Shown in pieces: positions 33,593-42,565 of a DNA stretch of 62,763 nucleotides. Origin of the DNA: Clostridium sp. CAG:221 (GTDB lineage Bacteria > Bacillota > Clostridia > Clostridiales > Clostridiaceae); contig FR883413.1 of the NCBI GenBank assembly GCA_000435835.1, positions 1 to 62,763 on the forward strand. The letters are read 5' to 3'. The notes below the pieces were generated by a model. That model searched no databases. It had not been told where the DNA came from and saw only the letters and a list, made by a program, of their open reading frames with translations. The position numbers and the translations under genes were made by a program. Every line of letters begins with the position of its first letter. Positions within the stretch are counted from its first letter, which is position 1.

Positions 33593-35197
33593 TTACATCA
33601 TTTTTCTTAAAAATCTTGGCATTATTCTATATACCTTTGGAGAAATTAAATCTAAATCAGTTTTTGTTATTCCTCCAATTAAAATCATTACTAGTAGATA
33701 TACCATTCCACCAATTGCTACCATAACTAAGGTTTCCACACTAATCATAAGTCTTCCACCCTCAAAAATATTGATTAATCTAGCCATAGGCATCCTTATA
33801 ACTGCTATAACCACTCCCATAGACAACGAAGCAATAATTGGTGCTAATAACAGCTTAATAATTGGAACTCTTACTCTAAATATCTTTCTTAAGTTTCTAT
33901 GATTTATAATAGTTGGAACAAGATAAGATACAAAACTAGCAATTACAGCTCCAAAAATATTAATCTCTGGAATAGCTACCAATATAAAATCTAGTATCAG
34001 CTTTAACACCACACCAATAAATGCTGTATATAAAACAAGGTACAATTTATTTACCCCTTGTAAAATAGTATTTTGTATAGTGGTTATGGACATAAACACC
34101 AATACTATTGAGCCATACATAAGCAATTCATATCCTTCATTTAAACCAAAGAGCATATTGAATACTTCTTTACCTAAAATCGCTAATCCTACCAGTGATG
34201 GTATGGTAATCATAAACGTTATTCTATATGAATAGCTAATATTACTTCTAAGTTCTTTACGATTTTTACATGTATAAGCTGAAATAACCTTAGGAAATAT
34301 AGCTGTACTAAGCGCCGTTACCAACGCTAACGGAACATATAATAAAGTATTAAAATATGAAAGATAGGCATAAGTAACTTCTAGACTTTCTTTAGGTATT
34401 CCTGATATAGCAAGCCTTCTTTTAACTATCATTGCATCCACAAGAGGACTTGAATTTTGCAATGCTGCCACTAAGGTAATAGGCAATGCATACATTAATA
34501 TCTTTCTTGCTATGGTCTTTTCACTATGTCTCTTTTCAATAGTATTGCTAGAATACGCTTCTTCTTCGTACTCCCTCTTTTCATAAATAAAAATAATATA
34601 TATAATTGCTACTACTGCTCCTAATGTAGTACCTACAGTACCTCCTGCAATACCCATTTCTTCACTAATCTTTATTAAGATACCTGCAAAAACAAGACTT
34701 AAAACAACATTTATTATCTGCTCAATTATTTGTGATATTCCGATAGTCTCCATATCCTCAATTCCTTGCATATACCCTCTGTAAACAGATAATATACACG
34801 AAAATAAAATTGTAGGAGAAAGGAATATTATAGCCAATATAGACTTATCCCATGTACTAGCTAAAGCAATGGGCTTTGCTAGTACCAATAATATAATGGT
34901 CCCAAATACTCCTATAATTGTCATATATTTTCTCGATATCTTCATTGCCCTTAGTGCATCAATAGAATTTCCAACAGCTCTATATTCTGCTACAACCTTA
35001 GTGATAGCAGGCTGAGCCCCTAATGATGTCACGGCTAATATAAACGTGAATATTGTATAACTTATAGAGTAAGAAGCATATGCATCTGAACCTATTACAG
35101 CTGTCAGTAACGGTACATATGCCGCTGATAATATCTTAATGAATATTCCTGCAAAAGATAATATCATAAAGCTTCTACCTAATGATTTTTTCTCCAT
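33593..35197 (-). CDS. SpoVB/MurJ-like polysaccharide flippase, 534 aa
   Basis: Fourteen hydrophobic segments and a start of the type SFMILSFAGIFIKILSAAYVPLL match the MurJ/SpoVB group of lipid-linked oligosaccharide flippases. It starts 12 nt after the RluA-type gene, with AAAAGGGG and ATG, so the two are cotranscribed. That pairing with a pseudouridine synthase is more reminiscent of a housekeeping MurJ-like role than of sporulation, but this is weak inference. Confidence 0.85.
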   Translation of the reverse strand: MEKKSLGRSFMILSFAGIFIKILSAAYVPLLTAVIGSDAYASYSISYTIFTFILAVTSLGAQPAITKVVAEYRAVGNSIDALRAMKISRKYMTIIGVFGTIILLVLAKPIALASTWDKSILAIIFLSPTILFSCILSVYRGYMQGIEDMETIGISQIIEQIINVVLSLVFAGILIKISEEMGIAGGTVGTTLGAVVAIIYIIFIYEKREYEEEAYSSNTIEKRHSEKTIARKILMYALPITLVAALQNSSPLVDAMIVKRRLAISGIPKESLEVTYAYLSYFNTLLYVPLALVTALSTAIFPKVISAYTCKNRKELRSNISYSYRITFMITIPSLVGLAILGKEVFNMLFGLNEGYELLMYGSIVLVFMSITTIQNTILQGVNKLYLVLYTAFIGVVLKLILDFILVAIPEINIFGAVIASFVSYLVPTIINHRNLRKIFRVRVPIIKLLLAPIIASLSMGVVIAVIRMPMARLINIFEGGRLMISVETLVMVAIGGMVYLLVMILIGGITKTDLDLISPKVYRIMPRFLRKMM

Positions 35198-35209
35198 AAT
35201 TATCCCCTT

Positions 35210-36187
35210 TTATAATGTGAATTTAAAGACCTCTCTCTTAACTTTCTTAAACATTGGAGGAAGTGCTTCTGCTACTGTCTTATTCTTTAAATAAGCAAGC
35301 TTTCCTTCTCCTCCTTTAAATATAAGCTTGTAAGCATAAAGGAATTGATAATTTAATCCAAATTTATTGTCAAAGAATGAGTTTAGCTTTTTATCACCAT
35401 ATTTAATATCACCAATAATTGGATTTCCTAAGTGACTTAAGTGAGCTCTTATTTGATGGCTTCTTCCTGTAATTAAGTCTATTTCTAAGAATGAGAACGC
35501 TCCATTACTTTGAATAGTCTTAACTTCCATAGCAACTTTCTTTGTATTTGGCATTTCTTTATCATAAACTCTTGATATATTTTCATTTTCATTTTTTGAA
35601 ATATATCCTGTATATAGTCCATCCTTTATTCTTCCTTTTACTAAGGCATTATAATACTTCTTAACCTTTCCTTCTCTAATCAGTTCATTAATTTCTCTTA
35701 ATGATTCAAAATTTTTACCAAAAATAACAGTACCTGAAGTATTTCTGTCTAATCTGTTACATGGTGCTGGTGTAAAAGTAAGTTCCTTTTCTGGAATATA
35801 GTCTCCTTTATCATTTAAATATGATAATACATAATCAGTTAAAGATGGTTCTGCACCTTTTTGATCTGGATGTACTAAAACACCTGGCCATTTTTCTACA
35901 ACAAGTATATTTTCATCTTCATAAGTAACTTTCATAGAACCTGAATTTACTTTTATAAAATTCACTTCTTTGCTAGAATTAGATTCTTTTTTAGATTGTA
36001 AGTATCTTACTTCTATTTCATCCCCTAATTCTAAAGCATAATTCTCTTTTTTCTTTGTTCCATTAACTCTAATATCACCTTTTCTTAAAGCTTTAAATAT
36101 AGCACTTAATGGTACATCTTTAAAGTATTTTCTTAAAAATTTATCTAGTCTCTGCCCTGCTTCATTTGTTCCTATTTCTATTTTCAC
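35210..36187 (-). CDS. RluA-family rRNA/tRNA pseudouridine synthase, 325 aa
   Basis: An S4 RNA-binding domain (about 1-65, beginning with EAGQRLDKFLRKYF) is followed by the RluA catalytic domain. The catalytic Asp lies in NRLDRNTSG near residue 143, where the usual His is Asn. RSHQIRAHLSHLGNPIIGD is the family signature near 240. Target uridine cannot be deduced. ATG start with GGAGATGATTTAA upstream. Upstream gene is 63 nt away, so it could share a transcript with the M20 gene. Confidence 0.9.
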   Translation of the reverse strand: MKIEIGTNEAGQRLDKFLRKYFKDVPLSAIFKALRKGDIRVNGTKKKENYALELGDEIEVRYLQSKKESNSSKEVNFIKVNSGSMKVTYEDENILVVEKWPGVLVHPDQKGAEPSLTDYVLSYLNDKGDYIPEKELTFTPAPCNRLDRNTSGTVIFGKNFESLREINELIREGKVKKYYNALVKGRIKDGLYTGYISKNENENISRVYDKEMPNTKKVAMEVKTIQSNGAFSFLEIDLITGRSHQIRAHLSHLGNPIIGDIKYGDKKLNSFFDNKFGLNYQFLYAYKLIFKGGEGKLAYLKNKTVAEALPPMFKKVKREVFKFTL

Positions 36188-36250
36188 TTAAATCATCTCC
36201 TGTTTTCCGTACTCTTTTTATTTTCCCCATTGTATTAGATTAATATTATT

Positions 36251-37435
36251 TTAGCAACTTGTCAAATAATCAACAATAAATTCACAGCCAATGGCTATTC
36301 CTATAGGCAATGATTCTTCATCAATATCAAATAGACTGCTATGTGCTGGATGTATAATCCCTTTTTCAACATTTCTACATCCTAAGAAGTAGAAAACTGA
36401 AGGAACTTCACTGGCAAAGTATGCAAAACTTTCAACTCCCATCTTAGGATTCTTTTGTTCTAATACATTTTCTTTACCAATTACCTTTTCAGCATTTTGT
36501 CTAAGTCTCTCAACAAGCTCATCATTATTAATCAAACATGGATAAGACTCTTCTATTTCAACTTGACACTCCGCTCTTAATGACCTAGCAATACCTTCAG
36601 CAATTTCCTTCACTCTTTTCACAGAATGCTCTCTATCTTCCTTAGTCATGGTTCTGATTATACCACCAATTTCAACTTCATCAGGTATTATATTACTAGC
36701 TGTACCTCCATGAATAGAACCTACTGTAACCACTGCTGGATTACTTGGGTTTATTTCTCTGCTAACAATAGTTTGCAATGCCATGATAATTTGGCTACTG
36801 ACCACTATTGGATCCACTGCTGCTGCTGGATAAGCACCATGAGCTCCTTCTCCCTTAACTACTATTTTAAATGGATTAGATGCCGCATTAACAGTTCCCT
36901 TTTTCACCATTATTGTTCCTGTATCAATAGTTTCCTCCATATGAAGTCCATACACAACATCTACATGGGGATTTTTTAATATTCCTTCCTCAATCATTAC
37001 CTTTGCTCCACCAGTTGTTTCTTCTGCTGGTTCAAACATAAGCTTTACAGTTCCGCCAAAAATATCCCTATTATTATTTATCAGTTTTGCTATACCTAAT
37101 AATATAGAAGTATGTCCATCATGTCCACATCCATGCATCTTTCCTTTTATTTTAGACGCATAGCTACATTTTTTCTTATCCTCTAACGGTAAAGCATCAA
37201 TATCTGCCCTAACACCAATAACCCTTCCATTATCAGCCTTGTTACCTTTTATTAAGGCACATACTCCTGTTTTTGCATATTCCTCATAGGTAATTCCTTC
37301 TTTTATTAAGAAATCCTTTATAAGTTTGGAAGTATTAAATTCTTCATATCCTATTTCTGGATTTTCATGTAAACTCCTTCTAATACCTATAATTTCATCT
37401 TTAATACTTTCTGCCTCATTTTTAAATCTACTCAT
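36251..37435 (-). CDS. M20 family amidohydrolase (N-acyl amino acid/IAA-amino acid hydrolase type), 394 aa
   Basis: This cytosolic di-metal hydrolase removes acyl groups from amino acids or cleaves related amides. Motifs are HENPEIGYEE near residue 24, HGCGHDGHTSILLG near 98, EPAEETTGGA near 132 and HPAHSSLFD near the C-terminus. I use the ATG at 37435, with AAAGGGG 11 nt upstream. A TTG at 37468 lies inside the stop-codon region of the upstream remnant. Natural substrate is unknown. Confidence 0.88.
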   Translation of the reverse strand: MSRFKNEAESIKDEIIGIRRSLHENPEIGYEEFNTSKLIKDFLIKEGITYEEYAKTGVCALIKGNKADNGRVIGVRADIDALPLEDKKKCSYASKIKGKMHGCGHDGHTSILLGIAKLINNNRDIFGGTVKLMFEPAEETTGGAKVMIEEGILKNPHVDVVYGLHMEETIDTGTIMVKKGTVNAASNPFKIVVKGEGAHGAYPAAAVDPIVVSSQIIMALQTIVSREINPSNPAVVTVGSIHGGTASNIIPDEVEIGGIIRTMTKEDREHSVKRVKEIAEGIARSLRAECQVEIEESYPCLINNDELVERLRQNAEKVIGKENVLEQKNPKMGVESFAYFASEVPSVFYFLGCRNVEKGIIHPAHSSLFDIDEESLPIGIAIGCEFIVDYLTSC

Positions 37436-37455
37436 ACCCTTTTTAGCCCCTTTTT

Positions 37456-37689
37456 TTATTTTTTCCAATAAATATTAATAATATCTCCATTATTAACTAT
37501 GTCTGTATATGCTGCATCTTTTCCATTGAGCTTAAGAACTATATTCCCTTTTGGCTCTGATAAATCAAAGTCTATATAACTGAATATTTGCACAAACATC
37601 ATGGAAGACATGTCCTTAATTTTAACTTCCTCATCATTAACTATTACCTCATTAGCATTATAAATAGGCTTATATAATGCAATATAAGC
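37456..37689 (-). pseudogene. Remnant of an FtsA-like (actin-fold) gene, 3' end only
   Basis: Read on the minus strand this frame is open for 77 codons after an in-frame TAG, ending with TAA at 37456. It has no ATG until codon 32 and no ribosome site. The sequence KPIYNANEVIVNDEEVKIKD and the later segments YIDFDLSEPKGNIVLKLNG and DGDIINIYW look like the C-terminal end of large FtsA/PilM-like proteins of clostridia. I compare from memory. Upstream coding sequence is gone, replaced by a hairpin (37662-37695) and the next gene. Confidence 0.45.
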
Positions 37690-37695
37690 CTATTT
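37662..37695. repeat. Perfect 14-bp inverted repeat
   Basis: AAATAGGCTTATAT (37662-37675) pairs with ATATAAGCCTATTT (37682-37695) around a 6-nt loop. It overlaps the broken 5' end of the FtsA-like remnant. Neither side has a proper T-run, so a terminator role is doubtful. Confidence 0.7.
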
Positions 37696-37740
37696 AAATT
37701 ATATTATACATATTAACTATATTCAATGATTTACAGCCTA

Positions 37741-38130
37741 TTAATGACTTTCCCTAAGCTCTTTTTCCAGCTCATAAAGCCTAAATCTTTCTGGTTGAGT
37801 AAATTCTGCACTGCTACTTCTTTTTTCAATAAGTTTACAATATTCATTGAACTTTTCTTCACCTAACTTATTTCTAATCATATTTAAATAACATTCTCTT
37901 AAATAATCTTTTTCTTCCTGAGTCAGTATTTCATAATTTAATAATTTTTCCCTATAACCTTCCAACACTTTTTTATCTTCATCATGGACATATGCATCAC
38001 TTTCTTTTAAAAGCATCTCTATACGCTCTGCCTCTTCTGGAGATAAAATCAAAGCATTTGCTTTAAACACTAAAAAATTGATAAATAATATTATTGCCAT
38101 TATACATAAAACTGTATTTCTACTTTTCAT
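37741..38130 (-). CDS. Secreted or membrane-anchored hypothetical protein, 129 aa
   Basis: A signal peptide or anchor occupies residues 1-26 (basic start, then a hydrophobic run to KANA). The remainder is charged and helical, rich in Glu and Lys, with a TQEEKDYLRE-type pattern. It probably acts outside the membrane. I recognise no family. ATG with GGAGGAAG. It is 54 nt downstream of the UvrD-like gene and may be cotranscribed. Confidence 0.7.
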   Translation of the reverse strand: MKSRNTVLCIMAIILFINFLVFKANALILSPEEAERIEMLLKESDAYVHDEDKKVLEGYREKLLNYEILTQEEKDYLRECYLNMIRNKLGEEKFNEYCKLIEKRSSSAEFTQPERFRLYELEKELRESH

Positions 38131-38184
38131 AAAGCTTCCTCCAATATCTATATGACAATATTATTATGCACTATGTTTAAAAAA

Positions 38185-40176
38185 TTAATTTATTAATATA
38201 ACTAAATTATTTTCCATAAGTACTTTTAAAGAAAAGCTTCGGCAAATATCTTTAAACTTAATGATGATTTTATCCTTATCTATCTCTATTACACTACCTT
38301 CACCATAAGTCCTGTGATAAAGCATATCACCTACTTCTATGCCATAATCAATCTTTTCAGCTTCTTCTTTAAGATGCGACTCGGCAATAAATCTAGAAAC
38401 TTCTCTAAACTTTCCTCGCATTGTTTTAGGTGAAAATACATATAAATTATTTATTGCTCTTGTAATAGCAACATAAAATAACCTTCTTTCCTCTTCTATA
38501 TTTTCTTCCATAGATGATTTATGGGGTATTACTTCTTCATTACAATTAATAATATAGACATTATTAAACTCCATTCCTTTTACTCCATGAATGGTACTTA
38601 AAATTACACCATCTTCCACAGCCTTACTGCTTTCAATTTGTTCTTCCACATTATTAACATGTATCAAAAACTCAGTAATGGTTTTAAATCCTTCTGCTGC
38701 TCCTTTAAATTCTTCTAATACATCCTCTAAATCATCAAGACTTTGACCATATTTATTGGCATATTCCCTTAAATAATCAATATAACCCATGGTAGATATT
38801 ATGTATTGTATGGCACTGCCTAAGGACATCTTATTTAAATATAGTATTTCTTTTCTTAAATCATCAATCTTCTTGCATTGAAACGGTGGCATATCCTTTT
38901 TATTAATTAATATATCAAAAGGAGATTTATGTTCTTGATAGCTATTTATATATCCTAAATTCTCCTTACTAATATATCTAAAAGGCTTGTTTATTATCCA
39001 TGCAAAAGCATTTTTATCATATTGATCAATGGATAATTTTAAATAATTAATTAAATCCTTGCAAATAAAATGATTAAAGAAGTTATATCCCTTATCCAAT
39101 AATACAAAGGGAATTTTTCTTTTTGTAAGTATATCAATCATACTTCTTGATTCCATATTAGTCCTATATAAAACTGCATTATCAGCATATGTACCTTGAT
39201 AATTTTCTTTTATGTATTTAGCAATTTCTTCACCTTGCATATATTCATTGTATGGAGTACTATAATGAACAATTCCATGACTGTCACAGTATGAAATTAT
39301 TTCTTTTTCATTTCTATTTTCATTTTTATCAATTAATCTCTTTGATACCTCTACAATATTATTCTTACTTCTATAATTAGTAAGAAGCTTAACCTTTACT
39401 CCATCTTTGAAAGTTTCATGGAAATTAACCATATATTCTGGCTTAGATCCCCTAAATGAATAAATACATTGGTCTTCATCACCTACTGCAAATAATTCAT
39501 TGTCTTTATTCATAAGAAGTAAAAAACTCACCTGTATATTATCACAATCCTGGAATTCATCTACTAGTATATATTTAAACATTCTTCGATACTTTTCTAA
39601 AATTCTCTTATTTTCTGTAAGCAATTTTAATACTTTCACCGATAAATCATCAAAATCCCACAACCCTTCTCTTTCTTTGATACTTTCATAAGCTTTTAAA
39701 CACTCTAAAAATATATCCTTGCTCACAGTAGATTTAAATTCATTAATAGTGCATAAAGAAGTCTTAAACATGGAAATATTATTCATCACTTCTCTAACTT
39801 TATCATCATTAACATCATCAAAATACCTAGATAATACGTTCTTTATAATGGCATGACCTTTTCCTCCATCCATTATCTTTATATCATAACCTTCTCTCAA
39901 CAATATCTTATAAAACAAGCCATGGAAGGTACCAAAAAAAGGAGCTTTTTCTTTTTTAAATATATTTTTATATCTATTTCTCATATTATCAGCAGCTGCT
40001 CTTGTAAAGGTAATTACTATTATGTTGCCCTCATTTATCTTCAAATCTTCAATAAGATGATTCACTCTATTAATTATTACTGTTGTCTTACCTGAACCAG
40101 GAGAAGCTACAACTAAAACATTTTTTTCTTTTATATATACTGCATTTCTTTGATTAATATCTAAATTTACCTTCAT
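38185..40176 (-). CDS. UvrD/PcrA-like 3'-5' DNA helicase, 663 aa
   Basis: SF1 helicase with Q-motif (NQRNAV), Walker A ASPGSGKTT (about 24-32), Walker B LVDEFQDCD (about 208), a VGDEDQCIYSFRG motif III and C-terminal motif VI YVAITRA. The last ~65 residues (GDMLYHRTYGEGSVIEID) resemble the Tudor-like RNA-polymerase-binding tail of PcrA. It is shorter than typical PcrA (about 730). A second, full-size PcrA probably exists elsewhere. ATG with AGGAGGAA. Confidence 0.88.
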   Translation of the reverse strand: MKVNLDINQRNAVYIKEKNVLVVASPGSGKTTVIINRVNHLIEDLKINEGNIIVITFTRAAADNMRNRYKNIFKKEKAPFFGTFHGLFYKILLREGYDIKIMDGGKGHAIIKNVLSRYFDDVNDDKVREVMNNISMFKTSLCTINEFKSTVSKDIFLECLKAYESIKEREGLWDFDDLSVKVLKLLTENKRILEKYRRMFKYILVDEFQDCDNIQVSFLLLMNKDNELFAVGDEDQCIYSFRGSKPEYMVNFHETFKDGVKVKLLTNYRSKNNIVEVSKRLIDKNENRNEKEIISYCDSHGIVHYSTPYNEYMQGEEIAKYIKENYQGTYADNAVLYRTNMESRSMIDILTKRKIPFVLLDKGYNFFNHFICKDLINYLKLSIDQYDKNAFAWIINKPFRYISKENLGYINSYQEHKSPFDILINKKDMPPFQCKKIDDLRKEILYLNKMSLGSAIQYIISTMGYIDYLREYANKYGQSLDDLEDVLEEFKGAAEGFKTITEFLIHVNNVEEQIESSKAVEDGVILSTIHGVKGMEFNNVYIINCNEEVIPHKSSMEENIEEERRLFYVAITRAINNLYVFSPKTMRGKFREVSRFIAESHLKEEAEKIDYGIEVGDMLYHRTYGEGSVIEIDKDKIIIKFKDICRSFSLKVLMENNLVILIN

Positions 40177-40391
40177 TTTTCCTCCTATGATTCAAAAACA
40201 TCTTTTTACTTATTCTATTATGTTATCATAATTATTGCCCTTATTTTATAAAAATAGTTATATTACAAAAATTTCTATATGGTTTTACAGTAAATTCTAA
40301 GATTTTAAAGCATACACACTTATTATGAGGATTTATCTAGTAGTCTTTTACTTTTAAATATGAGCTGTTATTAACTAAACCATAAAATAAT

Positions 40392-40423
40392 AAAAAGACA
40401 TCTTAAGATTAAGATGTCTTTTT
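40392..40423 (-). terminator. Terminator of the 74-aa gene
   Basis: A perfect 15-bp stem AAAAAGACATCTTAA/TTAAGATGTCTTTTT ends two bases before the stop codon at 40425. The 248 bp between 40177 and 40424 contain nothing else I can name. Confidence 0.85.
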
Positions 40424-40424
40424 A

Positions 40425-40649
40425 TTAATAATCCTTTAATGCCCCAACTAACTGATAGATATCTTCTTCTATATCATCATTAGAATAATTAAATTTCTTA
40501 TCAATATTATCTTTTATATTAATACTTGCACTATCTAAATACTCCTTAAATGGACACACCTCATAACCTTTAGGATCAGGATACATTGGACACTCATCAT
40601 AACACTTTACTATCATCTTGCCTGTTGACCAAAATGGGCACTTACTCAT
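40425..40649 (-). CDS. Small cysteine-containing hypothetical protein, 74 aa
   Basis: The N-terminal half has four spaced cysteines (KCPFWS, KCYDECPMYP and VCPFKEYL), a pattern suited to binding zinc or an iron-sulfur cluster. The C-terminal half is acidic. I choose the ATG at 40649 because GGGGAGAGATTT precedes it. The upstream in-frame ATG lacks a site. No family recognised. It stands alone with its own terminator. Confidence 0.7.
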   Translation of the reverse strand: MSKCPFWSTGKMIVKCYDECPMYPDPKGYEVCPFKEYLDSASINIKDNIDKKFNYSNDDIEEDIYQLVGALKDY

Positions 40650-40768
40650 AAATCTCTCCCCTTGCAAATAAAGATTATATTTTACCTCATCATAAAGTTA
40701 TTATATATCATTACTGCTAAAAAATAAATACTTTTACTTTATTTACCTGTTTTTTATAGATTTTTTAT

Positions 40769-41482
40769 CTATACCATTGCTTGTAAATACAATTTATACA
40801 ATATATTTTTATCTATGCCTATTTTTTTACATAAATTATTTATTTGTTCTTTATTCATTTCACTATAGTTTACTGCAATATCAAGTACATCCTTTATTAA
40901 GCAACTATGCCCCCTAAGAGCATTATCTACTTCATTGCTCATGTGAATTTCATCAAGTATTTCATCTATTTCTTTTCCAAGTAATAAATTTATATCTAAT
41001 AACAAACCAGAAATAAAGGCATCATTTTTCTTATTCTTATCTATATTTTCCATGATAAGTTCACAAAATCTTCCTCTTATAACTGCCTTGTTAGTGTATT
41101 CTTCATTATCTTCACCATTTAAATCAACTATATCATCTAAAGCCAATTTAAATCCAAAATCCTTCAACCTTTTAATTTCCTTAATAACCCCTTCTGTTGG
41201 CCTTAAAGTTTCCAATAATTCAATCACTACCTTATCTCTAGGCAAAATTGTAATTATATCGTTTCTTAAAACCTTATCATCACAATTAATTAAAGCTATC
41301 TTTCCACCAGTTACTATATCTAGTCCTAAATTGATAATATTATTTATAATAGTACAACTTGCTGTTTCACTACTTACACTTTCATCATATTTATTCAATA
41401 ACGAGTTCCTATACAAAAGCTCACAAGCCACAATTTTACCTTCTCTATCATATATATTTTGTGAGCCAATGAATATGTCCAT
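40769..41482 (-). CDS. Shortened EAL-HDOD signalling protein, 237 aa
   Basis: Full-length YuxH-type proteins (about 400 aa) have a c-di-GMP EAL domain followed by an HDOD domain. Here the first half has EAL-type segments (CELLYR near residue 20, ALINCDDKVL, VIELLE and LALDDI near 135). The second half jumps to the C-terminal part of HDOD (RGRFCELIMEN, FISGLLLDINLLL, the LDIAVNYSE end). The rest of EAL and the start of HDOD, some 160 residues, appear to be missing in frame. Phosphodiesterase activity is unlikely. ATG at 41482 after AAGGGTG; the longer reading starts inside the ribosome site. Confidence 0.75.
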   Translation of the reverse strand: MDIFIGSQNIYDREGKIVACELLYRNSLLNKYDESVSSETASCTIINNIINLGLDIVTGGKIALINCDDKVLRNDIITILPRDKVVIELLETLRPTEGVIKEIKRLKDFGFKLALDDIVDLNGEDNEEYTNKAVIRGRFCELIMENIDKNKKNDAFISGLLLDINLLLGKEIDEILDEIHMSNEVDNALRGHSCLIKDVLDIAVNYSEMNKEQINNLCKKIGIDKNILYKLYLQAMV

Positions 41483-41537
41483 TATATTCACCCTTTTCTT
41501 TCATTAAAATATTAATACTTATTATATCGTAAGTAAT

Positions 41538-41574
41538 ATAAAAGGACTTTAAATTTATTTAAAGTCCTTTTATA
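41538..41574 (-). terminator. Terminator of the 105-aa gene
   Basis: An A/T-rich perfect stem ATAAAAGGACTTTAAAT/ATTTAAAGTCCTTTTAT (41538-41573) begins at the stop codon of the 105-aa gene on the minus strand. Confidence 0.75.
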
Positions 41575-41892
41575 TTATTTATTTTTAATTACAGTAATAT
41601 TTATAATTTCATTTTGGAAAGCCTTTAATAAAGCTTTTTCTAATACTTTTTCTCTATCAAAATTTTCTATATCTCTACATTCAGCAAATACCTTGTTAAG
41701 ATCACCATTTGCATTCCTGTAAGTGAGAGTAACATATGGTTTATCAAATGTTACATCAACTATTTTCAGCCCCCAAGAAATCTGAGCAAAATCACCATCT
41801 ATTTTCAGTCTAGTAAGCTCCTTTAATTTGGCTGTTTCTTCATTTGGATCTGTTACAATAATCAATTCATCTCCAACTTTATACTTTGACAT
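41575..41892 (-). CDS. Hypothetical protein, 105 aa
   Basis: The soluble protein opens with a short beta-rich segment (YKVGDELIIVTDP, then DGDFAQISWGLKIVDV) and ends in a helix. It has no cysteines beyond one near residue 73, no signal peptide and no membrane segment. I do not recognise the family. ATG with AAGGGGATGGGG. It appears monocistronic, with a terminator. It is divergent from the PerR-like gene. Confidence 0.75.
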   Translation of the reverse strand: MSKYKVGDELIIVTDPNEETAKLKELTRLKIDGDFAQISWGLKIVDVTFDKPYVTLTYRNANGDLNKVFAECRDIENFDREKVLEKALLKAFQNEIINITVIKNK

Positions 41893-42013
41893 ATCCCCAT
41901 CCCCTTGTTTTCTTATTATCTTAATTTAACCATATTTTCAATAATTTTACAATATTATTGGAAACTTTTATACTTTTTATCTATATATATACTATATTAA
42001 TTAATATTTATTA

Positions 42014-42043
42014 TTGACAAATAATTATACAGTTTCATATAAT
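42014..42043 (+). promoter_or_regulatory. Promoter of the PerR-like gene with palindromic operator candidate
   Basis: TTGACA (42014-42019) and TATAAT (42038-42043) are 18 nt apart. The spacer-to-minus-10 region contains ATTATA-N8-TATAAT (42024-42043), a symmetric element overlapping the -10 where an autoregulatory PerR could bind. It does not match the classic 15-bp PerR box. Confidence 0.65.
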
Positions 42044-42073
42044 ATTTACATATGATTAAAGGCGGTGTAATAT

Positions 42074-42481
42074 ATGGAAAATATATCTTTAATATTTAAA
42101 GAAAAGAAATTAAAACTTACGCCTCAAAGATTAGCTGTATATCAATACTTAAAATCTACAACTGAACATCCTTCTGCTGAAACTATTTATAATGGGCTTC
42201 AAGCAACGTATCCTACTATGAGTCTTGCAACTGTATATAAATCTCTTAAAACTCTTGTAGAGGTAAATTTAGTTCAAGAACTAAATGTAGGTGAAGGTAA
42301 TTTCAGATATGATGCTAACAATTTTGAGCATTGCCACATTCAATGTGTAAAATGTGGTAAAGTTGAAGATTTAATGGATCTTCCTCTTCCAAATCTAAAT
42401 GCTCTAGTGGAGGAAAACACAGAGTATAAAGTTCATTGGAATAAAATATTCTTTTATGGACTATGCAAAGAATGTCAGTAA
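42074..42481 (+). CDS. perR: Fur-family regulator, probably PerR, 135 aa
   Basis: A winged-helix domain (TPQRLAVYQYL, SLATVYKSL) precedes a metal-binding half. The regulatory-site residues of Bacillus PerR (His37, Asp85, His91, His93, Asp104) correspond to His32, Asp80, His86, His88 and Asp99 here. The structural zinc cysteines are CVKC and CKEC. Asp at the last position favours PerR over Fur, so I infer a peroxide-sensing repressor. ATG with AAAGGCGG. The terminator hairpin overlaps the stop codon. Confidence 0.88.
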   Translation: MENISLIFKEKKLKLTPQRLAVYQYLKSTTEHPSAETIYNGLQATYPTMSLATVYKSLKTLVEVNLVQELNVGEGNFRYDANNFEHCHIQCVKCGKVEDLMDLPLPNLNALVEENTEYKVHWNKIFFYGLCKECQ

Positions 42482-42506
42482 GTGAAAACTTACTGACATT
42501 TTTTAT
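42471..42506 (+). terminator. Terminator of perR
   Basis: The stem AATGTCAGTAAGT/ACTTACTGACATT (42471-42483 with 42488-42500) with a GAAA loop and T6 tail. It overlaps the last codons and stop. Confidence 0.88.
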
Positions 42507-42565
42507 ATAATAAATCTTCTGTATTATCTACTCTTTAAAATCATATATATTATAGAGGTGATATA

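Noticed and set aside
37662..37695. Hairpin as terminator of the 129-aa gene
   Set aside because: The following bases on the minus strand are ATAATGC rather than a T-run.
42024..42043. PerR box at the perR promoter
   Set aside because: The palindrome has an 8-nt centre and does not fit the TTATAATnATTATAA consensus; kept only as a candidate note.
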